Notes: generated by a model from the letters alone, not told the origin. A DNA stretch of 47,519 nucleotides from Beijerinckiaceae bacterium (GCA_025458025.1 JALOTF010000009.1:1-47519); one strand, 5' to 3'. Numbered from the stretch's first letter, positions 33,788 through 42,920 are shown. Made by a program: numbers and translations.

Positions 33788-33818
33788 TTGACGCTCAAAT
33801 AGATCGTATCATACGATC
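33788..33818 (+). promoter_or_regulatory. Promoter with perfect palindromic operator in front of the FCD regulator
   Basis: TTGACG (33788-33793) and, 17 bp later, ATACGA (33811-33816) form a plausible promoter. GATCGTAT (33802-33809), one base, and ATACGATC (33811-33818) form a perfect 17-bp palindrome covering the -10. This is a strong autoregulation site candidate for the GntR protein starting at 33825. Transcription should begin within a few bases of the ATG, implying a leaderless mRNA. Confidence 0.65.
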
Positions 33819-33824
33819 ATTAAT

Positions 33825-34559
33825 ATGAGGAAAGTCACGAGCATTCACGCGGATTGCGTGGCCGCCATCGCCGGCTGGATCACCGGGGGAGTTTATCCGC
33901 CTGGGACCACGCTGCCGATCGAGCCGGCGCTTTGCTCGGAGCTGGGCGTGAGCCGTACGGTGGTGCGTGAGGCCGTGAAGACGCTGGTGGCGAAGGGGCT
34001 GCTCACCACCGGCCCGCGCGTGGGCACCCGCGTTCAGCCGAAATCAAGCTGGAACCTCTACGATCCCGATGTCATCGACTGGCGTTTCGCCGCCGGCGTG
34101 GATGAAGACCTGCTGCGCGACGTGATCGACCTGCGCCTCACCTTCGAGCCGGCGGCCTGCGAATTCGCCGCGCGCCGCGCAAGTGCCGAGGATCTCGCGC
34201 GGATCGAATTGGCCTATGCCGACATGGCCGCCGCGGTGGATGGGCATGGCCGCTATTTCGCGGCGGATATCGATTTCCACACGAGCATTCTCGCGGCGGC
34301 GCATAACCAGTTCTTCGCGGCGCTCTCGCCGCTCATCACGGCGATCCTAAAGGTGTCGATCCGCCTCTCCGTGCGCAATCGCGATGGCGCGGCGGCTTCG
34401 CTGCCCTTGCATCGCGCGGTGGCGGACCGGATCGCGGCACGCGATCCGGAAGGCGCGCGGCTGGCCATGCAGCGCCTCATTCTGGGCGCGCGCGAGGATA
34501 TTGACCGGGGCGGGCCGGTTGATCCGGCTTTTATTGTCATTGCGGGGGTGGGGAGATGA
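33825..34559 (+). CDS. FadR/DgoR-like GntR-family (FCD) regulator
   Basis: 244 aa. The winged helix is about 8-75 (PPGTTLPIEPALCSELGVS, RTVVREAVKTLVAKGLL). The link SSWNLYDPDVIDWRF resembles the DgoR-type group that controls sugar-acid operons. The FCD domain (about 95-225) has DIDFHTSILAAAHN and LHRAVADRIAARDP with the usual metal/ligand histidines. The ATG at 33825 has no ribosome site; the promoter at 33788-33816 suggests leaderless translation. Its stop overlaps the DctQ start (ATGA), so it is the first gene of the TRAP/enolase operon and probably its repressor, released by the transported acid or its dehydrated product. Confidence 0.88.
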   Translation: MRKVTSIHADCVAAIAGWITGGVYPPGTTLPIEPALCSELGVSRTVVREAVKTLVAKGLLTTGPRVGTRVQPKSSWNLYDPDVIDWRFAAGVDEDLLRDVIDLRLTFEPAACEFAARRASAEDLARIELAYADMAAAVDGHGRYFAADIDFHTSILAAAHNQFFAALSPLITAILKVSIRLSVRNRDGAAASLPLHRAVADRIAARDPEGARLAMQRLILGAREDIDRGGPVDPAFIVIAGVGR

Positions 34560-35101
34560 TGGCGCTGGAACGCATATTCTTCCGGGGGCTGGAGGCTTTG
34601 CTGGTTTTCCTCCTTGCCGGCATGGTGGTGATGGTTTTCGGCAATGTGATGCTGCGCTGGTTTGCCGATAGCGGCCTCACCTTCTCCGAAGAAATGAGCC
34701 GCTATTTCTTCGTCTGGCTCACCTTCATCGGCGCTGTTGTGGTGATGCGCGAGCACGCGCATCTCGGCGTGGATGCGCTGGTGCGGGTGCTTGGCCCTCG
34801 CGGGCGATTCATCTGTATGGTCCTGAGTGACATTCTCGTGCTCGGCTGCTGCGTGCTGTTCTTCTGGGGCACCTGGAAGCAGGCACCGCTGAATTACACG
34901 AACATTGCGCCGGTTACGGGCATCAACATGCTCTGGGTGTTCGGCGTGGGGCTCTTCACCTCGCTCGGCATCGGGCTGATGGTCGCGGCACGGCTGATCC
35001 GGGCTCTGACAGGGCGGCTTGCCCCGCGCGAACTCGATATCTTCGCGGGCGAGTTCAGCGATGACGAAGCCGCCCATTCCATCAAGGGCCGCCTCGAATG
35101 A
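34556..35101 (+). CDS. TRAP transporter small membrane subunit, DctQ family
   Basis: 181 aa with four hydrophobic helices, for example LLVFLLAGMVVMVFGNVMLR (about 14-33). SEEMSRYFFVWLTFIGAVVVM is the most conserved DctQ segment. It overlaps both the regulator gene before it and the DctM gene after it by ATGA, so regulator and transporter are translationally linked. Confidence 0.88.
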   Translation: MMALERIFFRGLEALLVFLLAGMVVMVFGNVMLRWFADSGLTFSEEMSRYFFVWLTFIGAVVVMREHAHLGVDALVRVLGPRGRFICMVLSDILVLGCCVLFFWGTWKQAPLNYTNIAPVTGINMLWVFGVGLFTSLGIGLMVAARLIRALTGRLAPRELDIFAGEFSDDEAAHSIKGRLE

Positions 35102-36438
35102 CCGTTCTCGTTTTCCTCGTCTCGCTCTGCGGAGCGATGGCGCTCGGCATGCCCTGCGCCTTCGCCCTGATGGTCTGCGGCGTAGCCCTGATGGGCTGGA
35201 TGGTCGCGATCGGCATCTATCCGGCCTTCGATGCGCAGGTGATCGCGCAGAAGATGCTCGATGGCGCGGATAGCTTCATCCTGCTCGCGATTCCGTTCTT
35301 CATGCTCGCTGGCGAGTTGATGAATGCCGGCGGCCTTTCGAAGCGCATCGTGAATTTCGCCTTGGCGCTGATCGGCCATCGCCATGGCGGCCTTGGCTAT
35401 GTTGCGATCATCGCGGCGGTGATCATGGCCTCGCTCTCGGGCTCGGCGGCGGCGGATACAGCGGCACTCGCCGCGATCCTCATCCCGATGATGCGCGATG
35501 CCGGCTACAACGTGCCGCGTTCGGCTGGGCTTATTGCCTCTGGCGGCATCATCGCGCCGGTCATCCCGCCCTCAATCGGCTTCGTGATCTTCGGTGTGGC
35601 CGCGAATGTCTCTATCCCGCAATTGTTCCTGGCGGGCGTGTTCCCCGGCATCCTGATGGGCGTGAGCCTCTTCTTAGCCTGGTGGTGGGTGGCGCGGAAG
35701 GAGACGCTGAAACCCTATCCCAAGCGCAGCTGGGGCGAGCGCTGGCAGGCCACGAAAGATGGTGCGTGGGCCCTGGCCATGCCGGCCTTCATTCTTGGCT
35801 CGATCCGCTTCGGCTTCGCGACTCCGACGGAAGCGGCGGTGGTTGCCACGGTCTATGCGCTGTTCGTGGGCATGTTCATCTATAAGGAGCTGAAGCCCAG
35901 CCAGCTTTACGGGCTGTTTCTCGCTGCCGCGAAGATGACCAGCGTCATCATGTTCCTGGTGGCGGCGGCGCTGATTTCGTCCTGGCTCATCACGGCGGCG
36001 AATATTCCCGGCGAGGTCGGCAAGCTGCTGGAGGCCTTCACCGACAACAAGCTGCTGCTGATGATCCTGCTGATGGTGCTGGTGCTCGTGGTGGGCACGG
36101 CGCTGGATTTCGCACCCACGGTACTGATCCTCACGCCGGTTCTGATGCCCATCGTGAAGCAGGCGGGCATCGATCCGATCTATTTCGGGGTGCTCTTCAT
36201 CATGAACAACGCGATCGGCCTCATCACGCCGCCGGTTGGCATCGTGCTCAACGTGGTGGCCGGGGTGGCAAAGGTGTCGATGACGGATGTGATCCGCGGC
36301 ATCAACCCCTTCCTCATCGCGCAAAGCACGGTACTCTTCCTGCTGGTGCTGTGGCCGCCTCTGGTGATGGCACCGTTCCGGCTGCTGCAGGGACGCATCG
36401 ATTTCTACCAATTCGTCCAGATGTTGCTGGGCCTATAA
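35098..36438 (+). CDS. TRAP transporter large permease, DctM family
   Basis: 446 aa with about 12 helices. The start LVSLCGAMALGMPCAFALMV, the loop SLSGSAAADTAALAAILIPMM, GGIIAPVIPPSIGFVIFG and ATPTEAAVVATVYA are standard DctM landmarks. It couples Na+ or H+ movement to import of the ligand delivered by the DctP-type protein encoded next. Confidence 0.9.
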   Translation: MTVLVFLVSLCGAMALGMPCAFALMVCGVALMGWMVAIGIYPAFDAQVIAQKMLDGADSFILLAIPFFMLAGELMNAGGLSKRIVNFALALIGHRHGGLGYVAIIAAVIMASLSGSAAADTAALAAILIPMMRDAGYNVPRSAGLIASGGIIAPVIPPSIGFVIFGVAANVSIPQLFLAGVFPGILMGVSLFLAWWWVARKETLKPYPKRSWGERWQATKDGAWALAMPAFILGSIRFGFATPTEAAVVATVYALFVGMFIYKELKPSQLYGLFLAAAKMTSVIMFLVAAALISSWLITAANIPGEVGKLLEAFTDNKLLLMILLMVLVLVVGTALDFAPTVLILTPVLMPIVKQAGIDPIYFGVLFIMNNAIGLITPPVGIVLNVVAGVAKVSMTDVIRGINPFLIAQSTVLFLLVLWPPLVMAPFRLLQGRIDFYQFVQMLLGL

Positions 36439-36480
36439 CCCGCGGACGTCAAGATCCGCGATCTTCAAGGGAGGAAGACC

Positions 36481-37488
36481 ATGATCAAGAAGACACTTCT
36501 CGCAGCGGTCGGGGTGCTGGCCCTGATGACCGGCGCAGCGCAGGCGCAGTTTGCGGATCGCACCATCCGCGTCTCCAACGGCGTGAATGCCGATCATCCA
36601 GTCGGCAATGGCATCAAGGTGATGACCGAGTGCCTCGCCAAGAAATCCGGCGGCAAGATGAAGCTGCAGGCCTTCTGGGGCGGTGCGCTTGGTGGTGACC
36701 TTCAGGCGACGCAGGCCTTGCGTTCCGGCACGCAGGAAATGGTCGTGACATCGACGTCGCCGCTGATCGGCATCCTGCCGGATCTCGGCGTGTTCGACCT
36801 GCCCTTCCTCTTCGCGAACGAGAAGGAAGCCGATGCCATCCTCGATGGCGACATGGGCAAGTACCTCACCGACAAGATGCCGGGCGTGGGCCTCATCAAC
36901 CTCTCCTACTGGGAGAACGGCTTCCGCAACCTCACGAACTCGAAGAAGCCGGTCGAAAAGCCGGAGGATTTCGCAGGCCTGAAGGTCCGCGTGATGCAGA
37001 ACAACATCTTCCTCGACACCTTCAAGACCGTGGGTGCCAACGCCATTCCCATGGCCTTCCAGGAAGTGTTCGCAGCGCTGGAAACGAAAGCGATCGACGG
37101 GCAGGAAAACCCCTTCGTGACCATCGACACCTCGAAGTTCTATGAGGTTCAGCGCTACCTCTCGGTCACGCGCCACGCCTACACGCCCTTCATGGTGCTC
37201 TATTCGAAGACGCTGTTCGACCGCCTCTCGGCCGATGAGCAGAAGGCGCTGATGGATTGCGCGGCCGATGGCCAGAAGGAGCAGCGGAAGATCTCGCGCG
37301 CGCTCGGCGAGCAGTCTCTCGCCAACCTCCAGAAGCAGGGCATGCGCATCAACCTCATCTCGCCTGACCAGCAGGCGCGCATGCGCGAAGCCGTGAAGCC
37401 GGTCTATGAGCGTTCGAAGCCGGTTGTCGGCGCCGAGACCGTGGACCGGATGAACGCAGCTCTCGCCAAGGTGCGCGGCACGAACTGA
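36481..37488 (+). CDS. TRAP transporter substrate-binding protein, DctP family
   Basis: 335 aa. Sec signal peptide MIKKTLLAAVGVLALMTGAA, cut near AQAQ. Family segments: LKVRVMQNNIFLDTFKTVG with the carboxylate-binding Arg, and MAFQEVFAALETKAIDGQENP. The ATG at 36481 has GGGAGGAAG upstream. In this operon the binding protein comes after the membrane genes, unlike the other two TRAP operons. A 12-bp hairpin follows at 37511. With two enolase-superfamily genes downstream, an aldonate, uronate or aldarate ligand is likely. Confidence 0.9.
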   Translation: MIKKTLLAAVGVLALMTGAAQAQFADRTIRVSNGVNADHPVGNGIKVMTECLAKKSGGKMKLQAFWGGALGGDLQATQALRSGTQEMVVTSTSPLIGILPDLGVFDLPFLFANEKEADAILDGDMGKYLTDKMPGVGLINLSYWENGFRNLTNSKKPVEKPEDFAGLKVRVMQNNIFLDTFKTVGANAIPMAFQEVFAALETKAIDGQENPFVTIDTSKFYEVQRYLSVTRHAYTPFMVLYSKTLFDRLSADEQKALMDCAADGQKEQRKISRALGEQSLANLQKQGMRINLISPDQQARMREAVKPVYERSKPVVGAETVDRMNAALAKVRGTN

Positions 37489-37510
37489 GGCCTTTTCCAG
37501 CCTGAACAAC

Positions 37511-37538
37511 GAGGCTCCGCGCGAAAGTGCGGGGCTTC
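37511..37538 (+). terminator. GAAA-capped hairpin between binding-protein and enolase genes
   Basis: A 12-bp stem with three G-U pairs (37511-37522 with 37527-37538) closes on a GAAA tetraloop (37523-37526). No T-run follows, so it is more likely an RNA-stabilising or attenuating hairpin than a full terminator. The ribosome site of the next gene is about 13 bp beyond it. Confidence 0.5.
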
Positions 37539-37562
37539 AGCCCTCGGAAAAGGAGACAAGCC

Positions 37563-38684
37563 TTGCGCATTCGCAACGTCGAACCGTTCATCCTCCACAT
37601 TCCGGTGACCGGGGGTTCGATTTCCGATTCCACCCATCAGGTCAGCCATTGGGGCGTGGTAGGCTGCCGCATCGAAACCGAGGATGGCCTCTCGGGCTTC
37701 GGTTACGCCGGCACGCATGCGCATCTGCCCTCCGACCGGCTGATCACATCCTGCATCCGCGATTGCTACGCGCCGCTGCTCGTGGGCGAGGATGCGAGCG
37801 AAATCTCCCGTCTCTGGCTGCAGCTGCTGCGCTATCCGCCGCTGCAATGGGTGGGGCGTGCGGGCATTACGCATCTCGCGCTCGCGGCGGTGGATATCGC
37901 GCTGTGGGATCTCAAGGCCAAGAAGGCGGGCGTGCCGCTCTGGCACCTGCTCGGCGGCGCGACGAAGCCCCGGCTGGAGGCCTACAACACCGATATCGGC
38001 TGGCTCTCGCTCAGCGTGCCGACCATCATCGACGGCGCGAAGCGTGCCATCGAGGTCGATGGCTTCAAGCGTATCAAGGTGAAGGTCGGCCATGCTGATC
38101 CCATGGTGGATGTGGCCCGGCTCGAAGCCATCCGTGCGGCCATCGGCCCGCACATCACGATGGCGATTGACGGGAACGGCAAATGGGATCTTCCGACCTG
38201 CAAACGCTTCTGCGCAAAGGCCGAGGCGCTGGATATCTTCTGGTTCGAGGAACCGCTCTGGTATGATGATGTCGGCTCGCATGCCGAACTCGCCCGCGCG
38301 ACCTCGATTCCCGTGGCGCTCGGTGAGCAGCTCTACACGCTCGATGCCTTCCGTGCCTTCGTGCAGGCCGGAGCCCTGCACTGGGTGCAGCCGGATGTGA
38401 CGCGCCTCGCGGGCATCACGGAATATATTCAGGTCGCGGATCTCGCTTTGGCGCATCGCCTGCCGGTGGCACCCCATGCTGGCGAGATGAGCCAGGTGCA
38501 TGTGCATCTCGCCTATTGGCACGAGGCGACGCCGGTTCTCGAATACATTCCCTGGATCAAGGATGCCTTCCTCGAGCCTGCCAATGTGAGGGATGGGCAT
38601 TTCCTGCGTCCCCAGCAGCCTGGCGCATCCAGCGAACCTTCGCCGGAAGCCTTCCGTCATTTCTCCCGCCCGCTTTCGGATTGA
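37563..38684 (+). CDS. Enolase-superfamily enzyme, mandelate racemase/muconate lactonizing type (A)
   Basis: 373 aa from a TTG at 37563, chosen because AAAGGAGAC lies 6 bp upstream; an earlier GTG at 37527 falls inside the hairpin. The barrel carries the KxK motif Lys172/Lys174 (RIKVKVG), metal ligands Asp203 (AIDGNG), Glu229 or Glu230 (WFEEP) and Glu255 (ALGEQLY), and an Asp278/His305 dyad (VQPDVTR, VAPHAGE). This is the complete mandelate racemase-type set, used for proton abstraction next to a carboxylate. Known members racemise mandelate or dehydrate sugar acids. Context (TRAP importer, DgoR-like regulator) favours a sugar-acid dehydratase. The substrate is not assignable. Confidence 0.87.
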   Translation: MRIRNVEPFILHIPVTGGSISDSTHQVSHWGVVGCRIETEDGLSGFGYAGTHAHLPSDRLITSCIRDCYAPLLVGEDASEISRLWLQLLRYPPLQWVGRAGITHLALAAVDIALWDLKAKKAGVPLWHLLGGATKPRLEAYNTDIGWLSLSVPTIIDGAKRAIEVDGFKRIKVKVGHADPMVDVARLEAIRAAIGPHITMAIDGNGKWDLPTCKRFCAKAEALDIFWFEEPLWYDDVGSHAELARATSIPVALGEQLYTLDAFRAFVQAGALHWVQPDVTRLAGITEYIQVADLALAHRLPVAPHAGEMSQVHVHLAYWHEATPVLEYIPWIKDAFLEPANVRDGHFLRPQQPGASSEPSPEAFRHFSRPLSD

Positions 38685-38688
38685 ACCG

Positions 38689-39894
38689 ATGAAGATCACC
38701 GCGCTCGAAACGCTCCGCATCGAGGAATTCGGCAACATCATCTTCGTGCTGCTGCACACCGATGAGGGGCTCGTCGGGCTCGGCGAGACCTTCATGGGCC
38801 CGAAGGCGGTGGAGGCCTATCTGCACGAGACGGTCGCGCCGAAGATCATCGGGAAGGATCCGCTGCAGATCGAGCGCATCAATGCGGAACTCGCCGGTTA
38901 CTATCTCGGCTGGCGCTCGGCGGGGGTGGAGACGCGCGGCAATTCCGCGATCGATATCGCCCTCTGGGATCTATTCGCGAAGGCCCATAACAAGCCGCTC
39001 TGCGACATGCTCGGCGGGCGTTCGCGCGATTCCATCCGCGTCTACAACACCTGCGCCGGCTACAAATACATCCGCGACGCGCGTGCCCAGTCCGTGGCAA
39101 ACTGGCATGTCGGCGCGCAGGGCGGGCCCTACGAGGATCTCGACGCCTTCCTGAACCGTGCGGATGAACTCGCCCATTCCCTGCTGGAGCAGGGCATCAC
39201 CGGCATGAAGATCTGGCCTTTCGACATTGCCGCCGAGCGTTCCGGCGGGTGGGATATCACGTCGGAGGAGCTGAACCGCGCGCTGGAGCCCTTCCGCCTC
39301 ATCCGCCGCGCCGTGGGCGACCGGATGGACATCATGGTCGAGTTTCATTCGCTCTGGTCGCTGCCCATGGCGAAGAAGCTTGCGGAGCGCCTCGCGGAAT
39401 TCGATACCTACTGGCACGAAGACCCGTTCCGGCTCGACAATATCCGCGACCTCGGGGAATACGCCGCGCATTCGAACGCGTGGGTCTGTGCGTCCGAAAC
39501 GCTCTCCTTCACGCATGCCTTCCGCGAATATCTCGAAACGGGAGCAGCGGGCGTGGTGATGCTCGATCTCTCGTGGTGCGGCGGCATTTCCGAAGCGCGC
39601 AAGATCGCGGGCATGGCGGAGGCCTGGCACACGCCGGTAGCACCGCATGATTGCACGGGCCCGGTGGTTTATGCGGCCTCTTGCCACTTCTCGCTGCACG
39701 CCCGCAACGCGCTCATCCAGGAGAGCGTGCGTGCCTTCTATACCGGCTGGTACAACGAACTCGCGACGGGCCTTCCGCAGGTGAAGAACGGGCAGGTGAC
39801 GGTGGATTTCTCGGTTCCCGGCCATGGCATTGCGCTGTTGCCGGACCTGAAAAATCGGCCAGACGCCGTGTCGCGGCTGAGTCTCGCGGAGTGA
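38689..39894 (+). CDS. Enolase-superfamily enzyme, mandelate racemase/muconate lactonizing type (B)
   Basis: 401 aa. It differs from enzyme A: the barrel lysine motif is MKIWPFD (Lys174, K-x-W), the first metal ligand lies in MVEFHSLW (Glu218 with His220), then HEDPF (Glu244) and ASETLS (Glu270), and the distal base is His320 in APHDCTGPV with Asp293 in LDLSWCGG. The E-x-H pattern resembles galactonate or gluconate dehydratase-like members more than mandelate racemase. The ATG at 38689 is 4 bp after the stop of enzyme A, so both are in one transcript. They may act on two substrates or on two successive steps. Exact reaction unknown. Confidence 0.86.
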   Translation: MKITALETLRIEEFGNIIFVLLHTDEGLVGLGETFMGPKAVEAYLHETVAPKIIGKDPLQIERINAELAGYYLGWRSAGVETRGNSAIDIALWDLFAKAHNKPLCDMLGGRSRDSIRVYNTCAGYKYIRDARAQSVANWHVGAQGGPYEDLDAFLNRADELAHSLLEQGITGMKIWPFDIAAERSGGWDITSEELNRALEPFRLIRRAVGDRMDIMVEFHSLWSLPMAKKLAERLAEFDTYWHEDPFRLDNIRDLGEYAAHSNAWVCASETLSFTHAFREYLETGAAGVVMLDLSWCGGISEARKIAGMAEAWHTPVAPHDCTGPVVYAASCHFSLHARNALIQESVRAFYTGWYNELATGLPQVKNGQVTVDFSVPGHGIALLPDLKNRPDAVSRLSLAE

Positions 39895-39908
39895 CCATCC
39901 CGGCCTGT

Positions 39909-39936
39909 TTGACAAACTAACCAATTCGTCCAATTC
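39909..39936 (+). promoter_or_regulatory. Possible promoter and repeat upstream of the third TRAP operon
   Basis: TTGACA at 39909-39914 is a perfect -35; no clear -10 stands 17 bp downstream (best choices lie within 39932-39938). CCAATTC is repeated directly at 39921-39927 and 39930-39936, a possible regulator site. The segment is AT-rich compared with its surroundings. Confidence 0.38.
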
Positions 39937-40037
39937 TACGAGTTGCGCAGCGGGTCTTGCGCTTCAGGGCCGTGCTGTCAGGATAGGACGAGCCGCCGCG
40001 AGAGCGGCCGTCAAGAAACCGAATCCGGGAGGAATGG

Positions 40038-41045
40038 ATGACCACCATGTTTGATCGCCGCGATGTTCTGCGGCAGGCCGCTCTGGCCGGCGCTGCCGGC
40101 GTGGCCCTCAGCGCTGGCATGAAGCCCGCGCTTGCTCAAGGCGTGACCCTGCGGCTCTCTGCCCCGATGACGCCGACGGACCAGCGCGCCGTGGCGATGA
40201 CCGAGATTTTCGGCCCTGCCGTGAAGGATTTCGCGACGCTCCAGCCGCACTGGAACGCGACGCTCTTCAAGCAGGGCACCGAGCTTGAGGCTATTGCGCG
40301 CGGCAACCTCGAAATGTCGATCACCTCGCCGCAGGAACTCGCGACGCTGATCCCCGCCTGGTCGATCTTCACCGCCGGCTACCTGCTGCGCGATGCGGAG
40401 CACCAGAAGAAGGTCTTCGCCGACCCCCTGATGAACGACCTGAAGAAGACCACCGAAGACCGTCTCGGCGTGAAGCTCCTCTCGGTCATGTATCTCGGTC
40501 GCCGCCAGGTGAACCTGCGCACCGAGAAGGAAATCAAGACCCCGGCCGATATGGCGGGCATCAAGCTGCGTATGCCGGGCACGGAAGCGTGGCTCTTCTT
40601 GGGCCAGGCTCTGGGGGCCAACCCGCTGCCGGTGGCCTTCACCGAAATCTACACCGCGCTCCAGAGCGGTGCCGTGGACGGTCAGGACAACCCGTTGCCG
40701 ACCGTGCGCGATTCGAAGTTCTTCGAAGTGACGAAGCAGATCGTGCTTACGAGCCATCTCGTGGACCAGAACTACATCGCGCTGTCGAAGAAGGTGTGGG
40801 ACCGCTTCACGCCGGCCCAGCAGGCCGTGGTGCAGAAGGCTGCGGATGACGCTGCCGAAAGCGGCCGGAAGAAGCAGCTCGCACTTGAGGCTGAGCTTGA
40901 GGGCTTCTTCAAGGAAAAGGGCCTGAAGGTCTACACGCCGGATATCGAGGCCTTCCGCAAGAAGGTGCAGGCCGATTACCTCGCCTCCAAATTCGCGAAG
41001 GATTGGCCGCCGGGCATGATCGACAAGATCAACGCCGTAAAGTGA
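40038..41045 (+). CDS. TRAP transporter substrate-binding protein, DctP family
   Basis: 335 aa. The leader has a twin-arginine pattern (FDRRDVLRQAALAGAAGVA) and is cut near ALAQ. Family segments: IKLRMPGTEAWLFLGQALG with the substrate Arg, and VAFTEIYTALQSGAVDGQDNP. The ATG at 40038 has GGGAGGAA upstream. A terminator follows before the membrane genes. Its own upstream promoter-like sequence suggests a unit separate from the enolase operon, though the direction is the same. Confidence 0.9.
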   Translation: MTTMFDRRDVLRQAALAGAAGVALSAGMKPALAQGVTLRLSAPMTPTDQRAVAMTEIFGPAVKDFATLQPHWNATLFKQGTELEAIARGNLEMSITSPQELATLIPAWSIFTAGYLLRDAEHQKKVFADPLMNDLKKTTEDRLGVKLLSVMYLGRRQVNLRTEKEIKTPADMAGIKLRMPGTEAWLFLGQALGANPLPVAFTEIYTALQSGAVDGQDNPLPTVRDSKFFEVTKQIVLTSHLVDQNYIALSKKVWDRFTPAQQAVVQKAADDAAESGRKKQLALEAELEGFFKEKGLKVYTPDIEAFRKKVQADYLASKFAKDWPPGMIDKINAVK

Positions 41046-41066
41046 TGCTTCCACGCTGATTCTTGG

Positions 41067-41093
41067 CGGGTCGGCTTTGGCCGGCCCGTTTTT
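41067..41093 (+). terminator. Intrinsic terminator after the third TRAP binding-protein gene
   Basis: A 9-bp stem with one T-G pair, CGGGTCGGC (41067-41075) and GCCGGCCCG (41080-41088), loop TTTG, then TTTTT (41089-41093). It sits 22 bp after the stop and 17 bp before the DctQ start, so read-through feeds the membrane genes. Confidence 0.88.
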
Positions 41094-41109
41094 CCGGGGG
41101 GAGGATCCG

Positions 41110-41625
41110 ATGTCTCGTCTCATCGCCTTCGCGCGCATGGCAGCGCTGGACATCGCCGCACTGATGCTGGGCGGTCTTTTCCTCGTCTTCCTCATCCAGA
41201 TCGGGGCGCGATACCTCTTCAACGCGCCGGCCCTCTGGACACTCGAAGCCTGCCTCACGCTGTGGCTGTGGGTGGTGTTCTGGGGTGGGGCCTTTGTCCT
41301 GACCGAGAAAGACCATGTCCGCTTCGATGTGCTCTATGATTCGGTGCGCTCACGCACGCGGCGCATGTTCGCCTTCATATCGGCCGTGGCGATTGCCGCG
41401 GGCTTCCTCGCGGCCCTGCCCGCGACCTGGAGCTATATCGATTTTTACCAGATCAAGCGCAGCGCGGTGCTGGGCATTCGGCTTGATGTCGTCTTCTCGA
41501 TCTACGGGATTTTCGCGGCAGTGATCGTGTTGCGCTACCTCTGGCGGGCTTGGCTTCTCGCGCGCGGCGCTGACCCTGACATGCTCGATGGTCGCGCAGC
41601 CCAGGACGGATATCACGTCCAATGA
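41110..41625 (+). CDS. TRAP transporter small membrane subunit, DctQ family
   Basis: 171 aa from the ATG at 41110, which has GGGGGAGG 5 bp upstream. Four hydrophobic helices, beginning with DIAALMLGGLFLVFLIQIGA. The conserved ALWTLEACLTLWLWVVFWG is typical. The stop overlaps the DctM start by ATGA. Confidence 0.88.
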   Translation: MSRLIAFARMAALDIAALMLGGLFLVFLIQIGARYLFNAPALWTLEACLTLWLWVVFWGGAFVLTEKDHVRFDVLYDSVRSRTRRMFAFISAVAIAAGFLAALPATWSYIDFYQIKRSAVLGIRLDVVFSIYGIFAAVIVLRYLWRAWLLARGADPDMLDGRAAQDGYHVQ

Positions 41626-42920
41626 GCCTCGCCCTGTTCTGCTGCCTCGCGGTTCTGGTGTTCCTCGCGACAATCGGTGCGCCGATCCCCTATGCGATGA
41701 TCCTCTCGGCGATCGTCTATCTCGCCGTGAAAGGACAGGATCTCGGCCTTGCCGCCGAACAGATCATCCAGGGCCTCTACGATAGCTTCGTGATCCTCGC
41801 GATTCCGCTCTTCATCGTGGCCGCCAATTTCATGAATGCCGGCTCGATCTCGGATCGTCTCACGGCTTTCTGCCTTGCGCTGGTGGGCCGTTTGCGCGGC
41901 GGCCTCGGGCATGTGAATGTGGTGCTCAGCCTCATCTTTGCGGGTATGTCCGGCTCGGCCGTGGCCGATATTGTCGGCACCGGCAAGATGCAGATCGCCA
42001 TGATGATCAAGGACAACCGCTACCCCCTGGGTTATGCGGCTGCGATCACGGCGGCTACCTCCGTGGTCGGACCGATCATCCCGCCCTCGATCCCGATGGT
42101 GCTTTATTCCATCGTGTCCGATGCCTCGATCGGCTATCTCTTCCTCGCGGGCGTAGTTCCCGGCCTGCTGATGACGGCCGTGATGATGGTCCTGAATTCC
42201 TATATGGCGCACCGCCTCAATGTGCCGCTGGAAGAGCCAGTGCCGCTGCGCGAAATCCCCGGCATCACCTTCCGCGCTTTCCCCGCCTTGCTGATGCCGA
42301 TTATCCTGCTTGGCGGTATCTATGGCGGGGCGACCACACCGACGGAAGCGGCGGCGATTGCTGCGGCCTATGCCTTCCTTGTGGCGGCCCTGTTCTATCG
42401 GGCCTTGAATTTCGCCGCGATCCGCTCGGTGATGCATGACAGCGTGCGTTCGAGTGCCTCGGTCGGCCTCATCATCGGCTCGGCGCTGATTTTCAACTAC
42501 ATCGTTGCGAGCGAGAACATCCCGGCGCGGGTCTCCGAACTGATGAAGGGCGTGGAGATTTCCCCGCTCATGTTCCTGCTGCTGCTCAACCTGTTCTTCC
42601 TCGTGCTCGGGTGCCTTCTCGATGCAGCGACGATCATTCTGGTGATTCTCCCGGTCTTCATCCCCACGGTGAAGGCGCTTGGGATCGATCTCGTGCATTT
42701 CGGCGTGGTCGCTGTGGTCAATTGCATGATCGGATTGATCACGCCGCCCTATGGCGTGGTGCTCTTCGTGCTGAACGCGATCACCGGCATTCCACTGAAG
42801 ACGATCATCGATGCCATCTGGCCCTGGGTGGCCGCGTTGATCGGAGCCCTGCTGCTGATGATCATCTTCCCCGAAATCGTGCTCTGGCTCCCGCGCCAGT
42901 TCGGCTATCAGGGCAGCTGA
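41622..42920 (+). CDS. TRAP transporter large permease, DctM family
   Basis: 432 aa, standard length. The landmarks IFAGMSGSAVADIVGTGKM, IPPSIPMVLYSIVSDASIG and GGIYGGATTPTEAAAIAAAY are present. It is translationally coupled to the DctQ gene. It is the last gene of the third TRAP unit; 138 bp separate it from the RND adaptor gene, and I see no clear terminator with a T-tract there. Confidence 0.9.
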   Translation: MSLALFCCLAVLVFLATIGAPIPYAMILSAIVYLAVKGQDLGLAAEQIIQGLYDSFVILAIPLFIVAANFMNAGSISDRLTAFCLALVGRLRGGLGHVNVVLSLIFAGMSGSAVADIVGTGKMQIAMMIKDNRYPLGYAAAITAATSVVGPIIPPSIPMVLYSIVSDASIGYLFLAGVVPGLLMTAVMMVLNSYMAHRLNVPLEEPVPLREIPGITFRAFPALLMPIILLGGIYGGATTPTEAAAIAAAYAFLVAALFYRALNFAAIRSVMHDSVRSSASVGLIIGSALIFNYIVASENIPARVSELMKGVEISPLMFLLLLNLFFLVLGCLLDAATIILVILPVFIPTVKALGIDLVHFGVVAVVNCMIGLITPPYGVVLFVLNAITGIPLKTIIDAIWPWVAALIGALLLMIIFPEIVLWLPRQFGYQGS

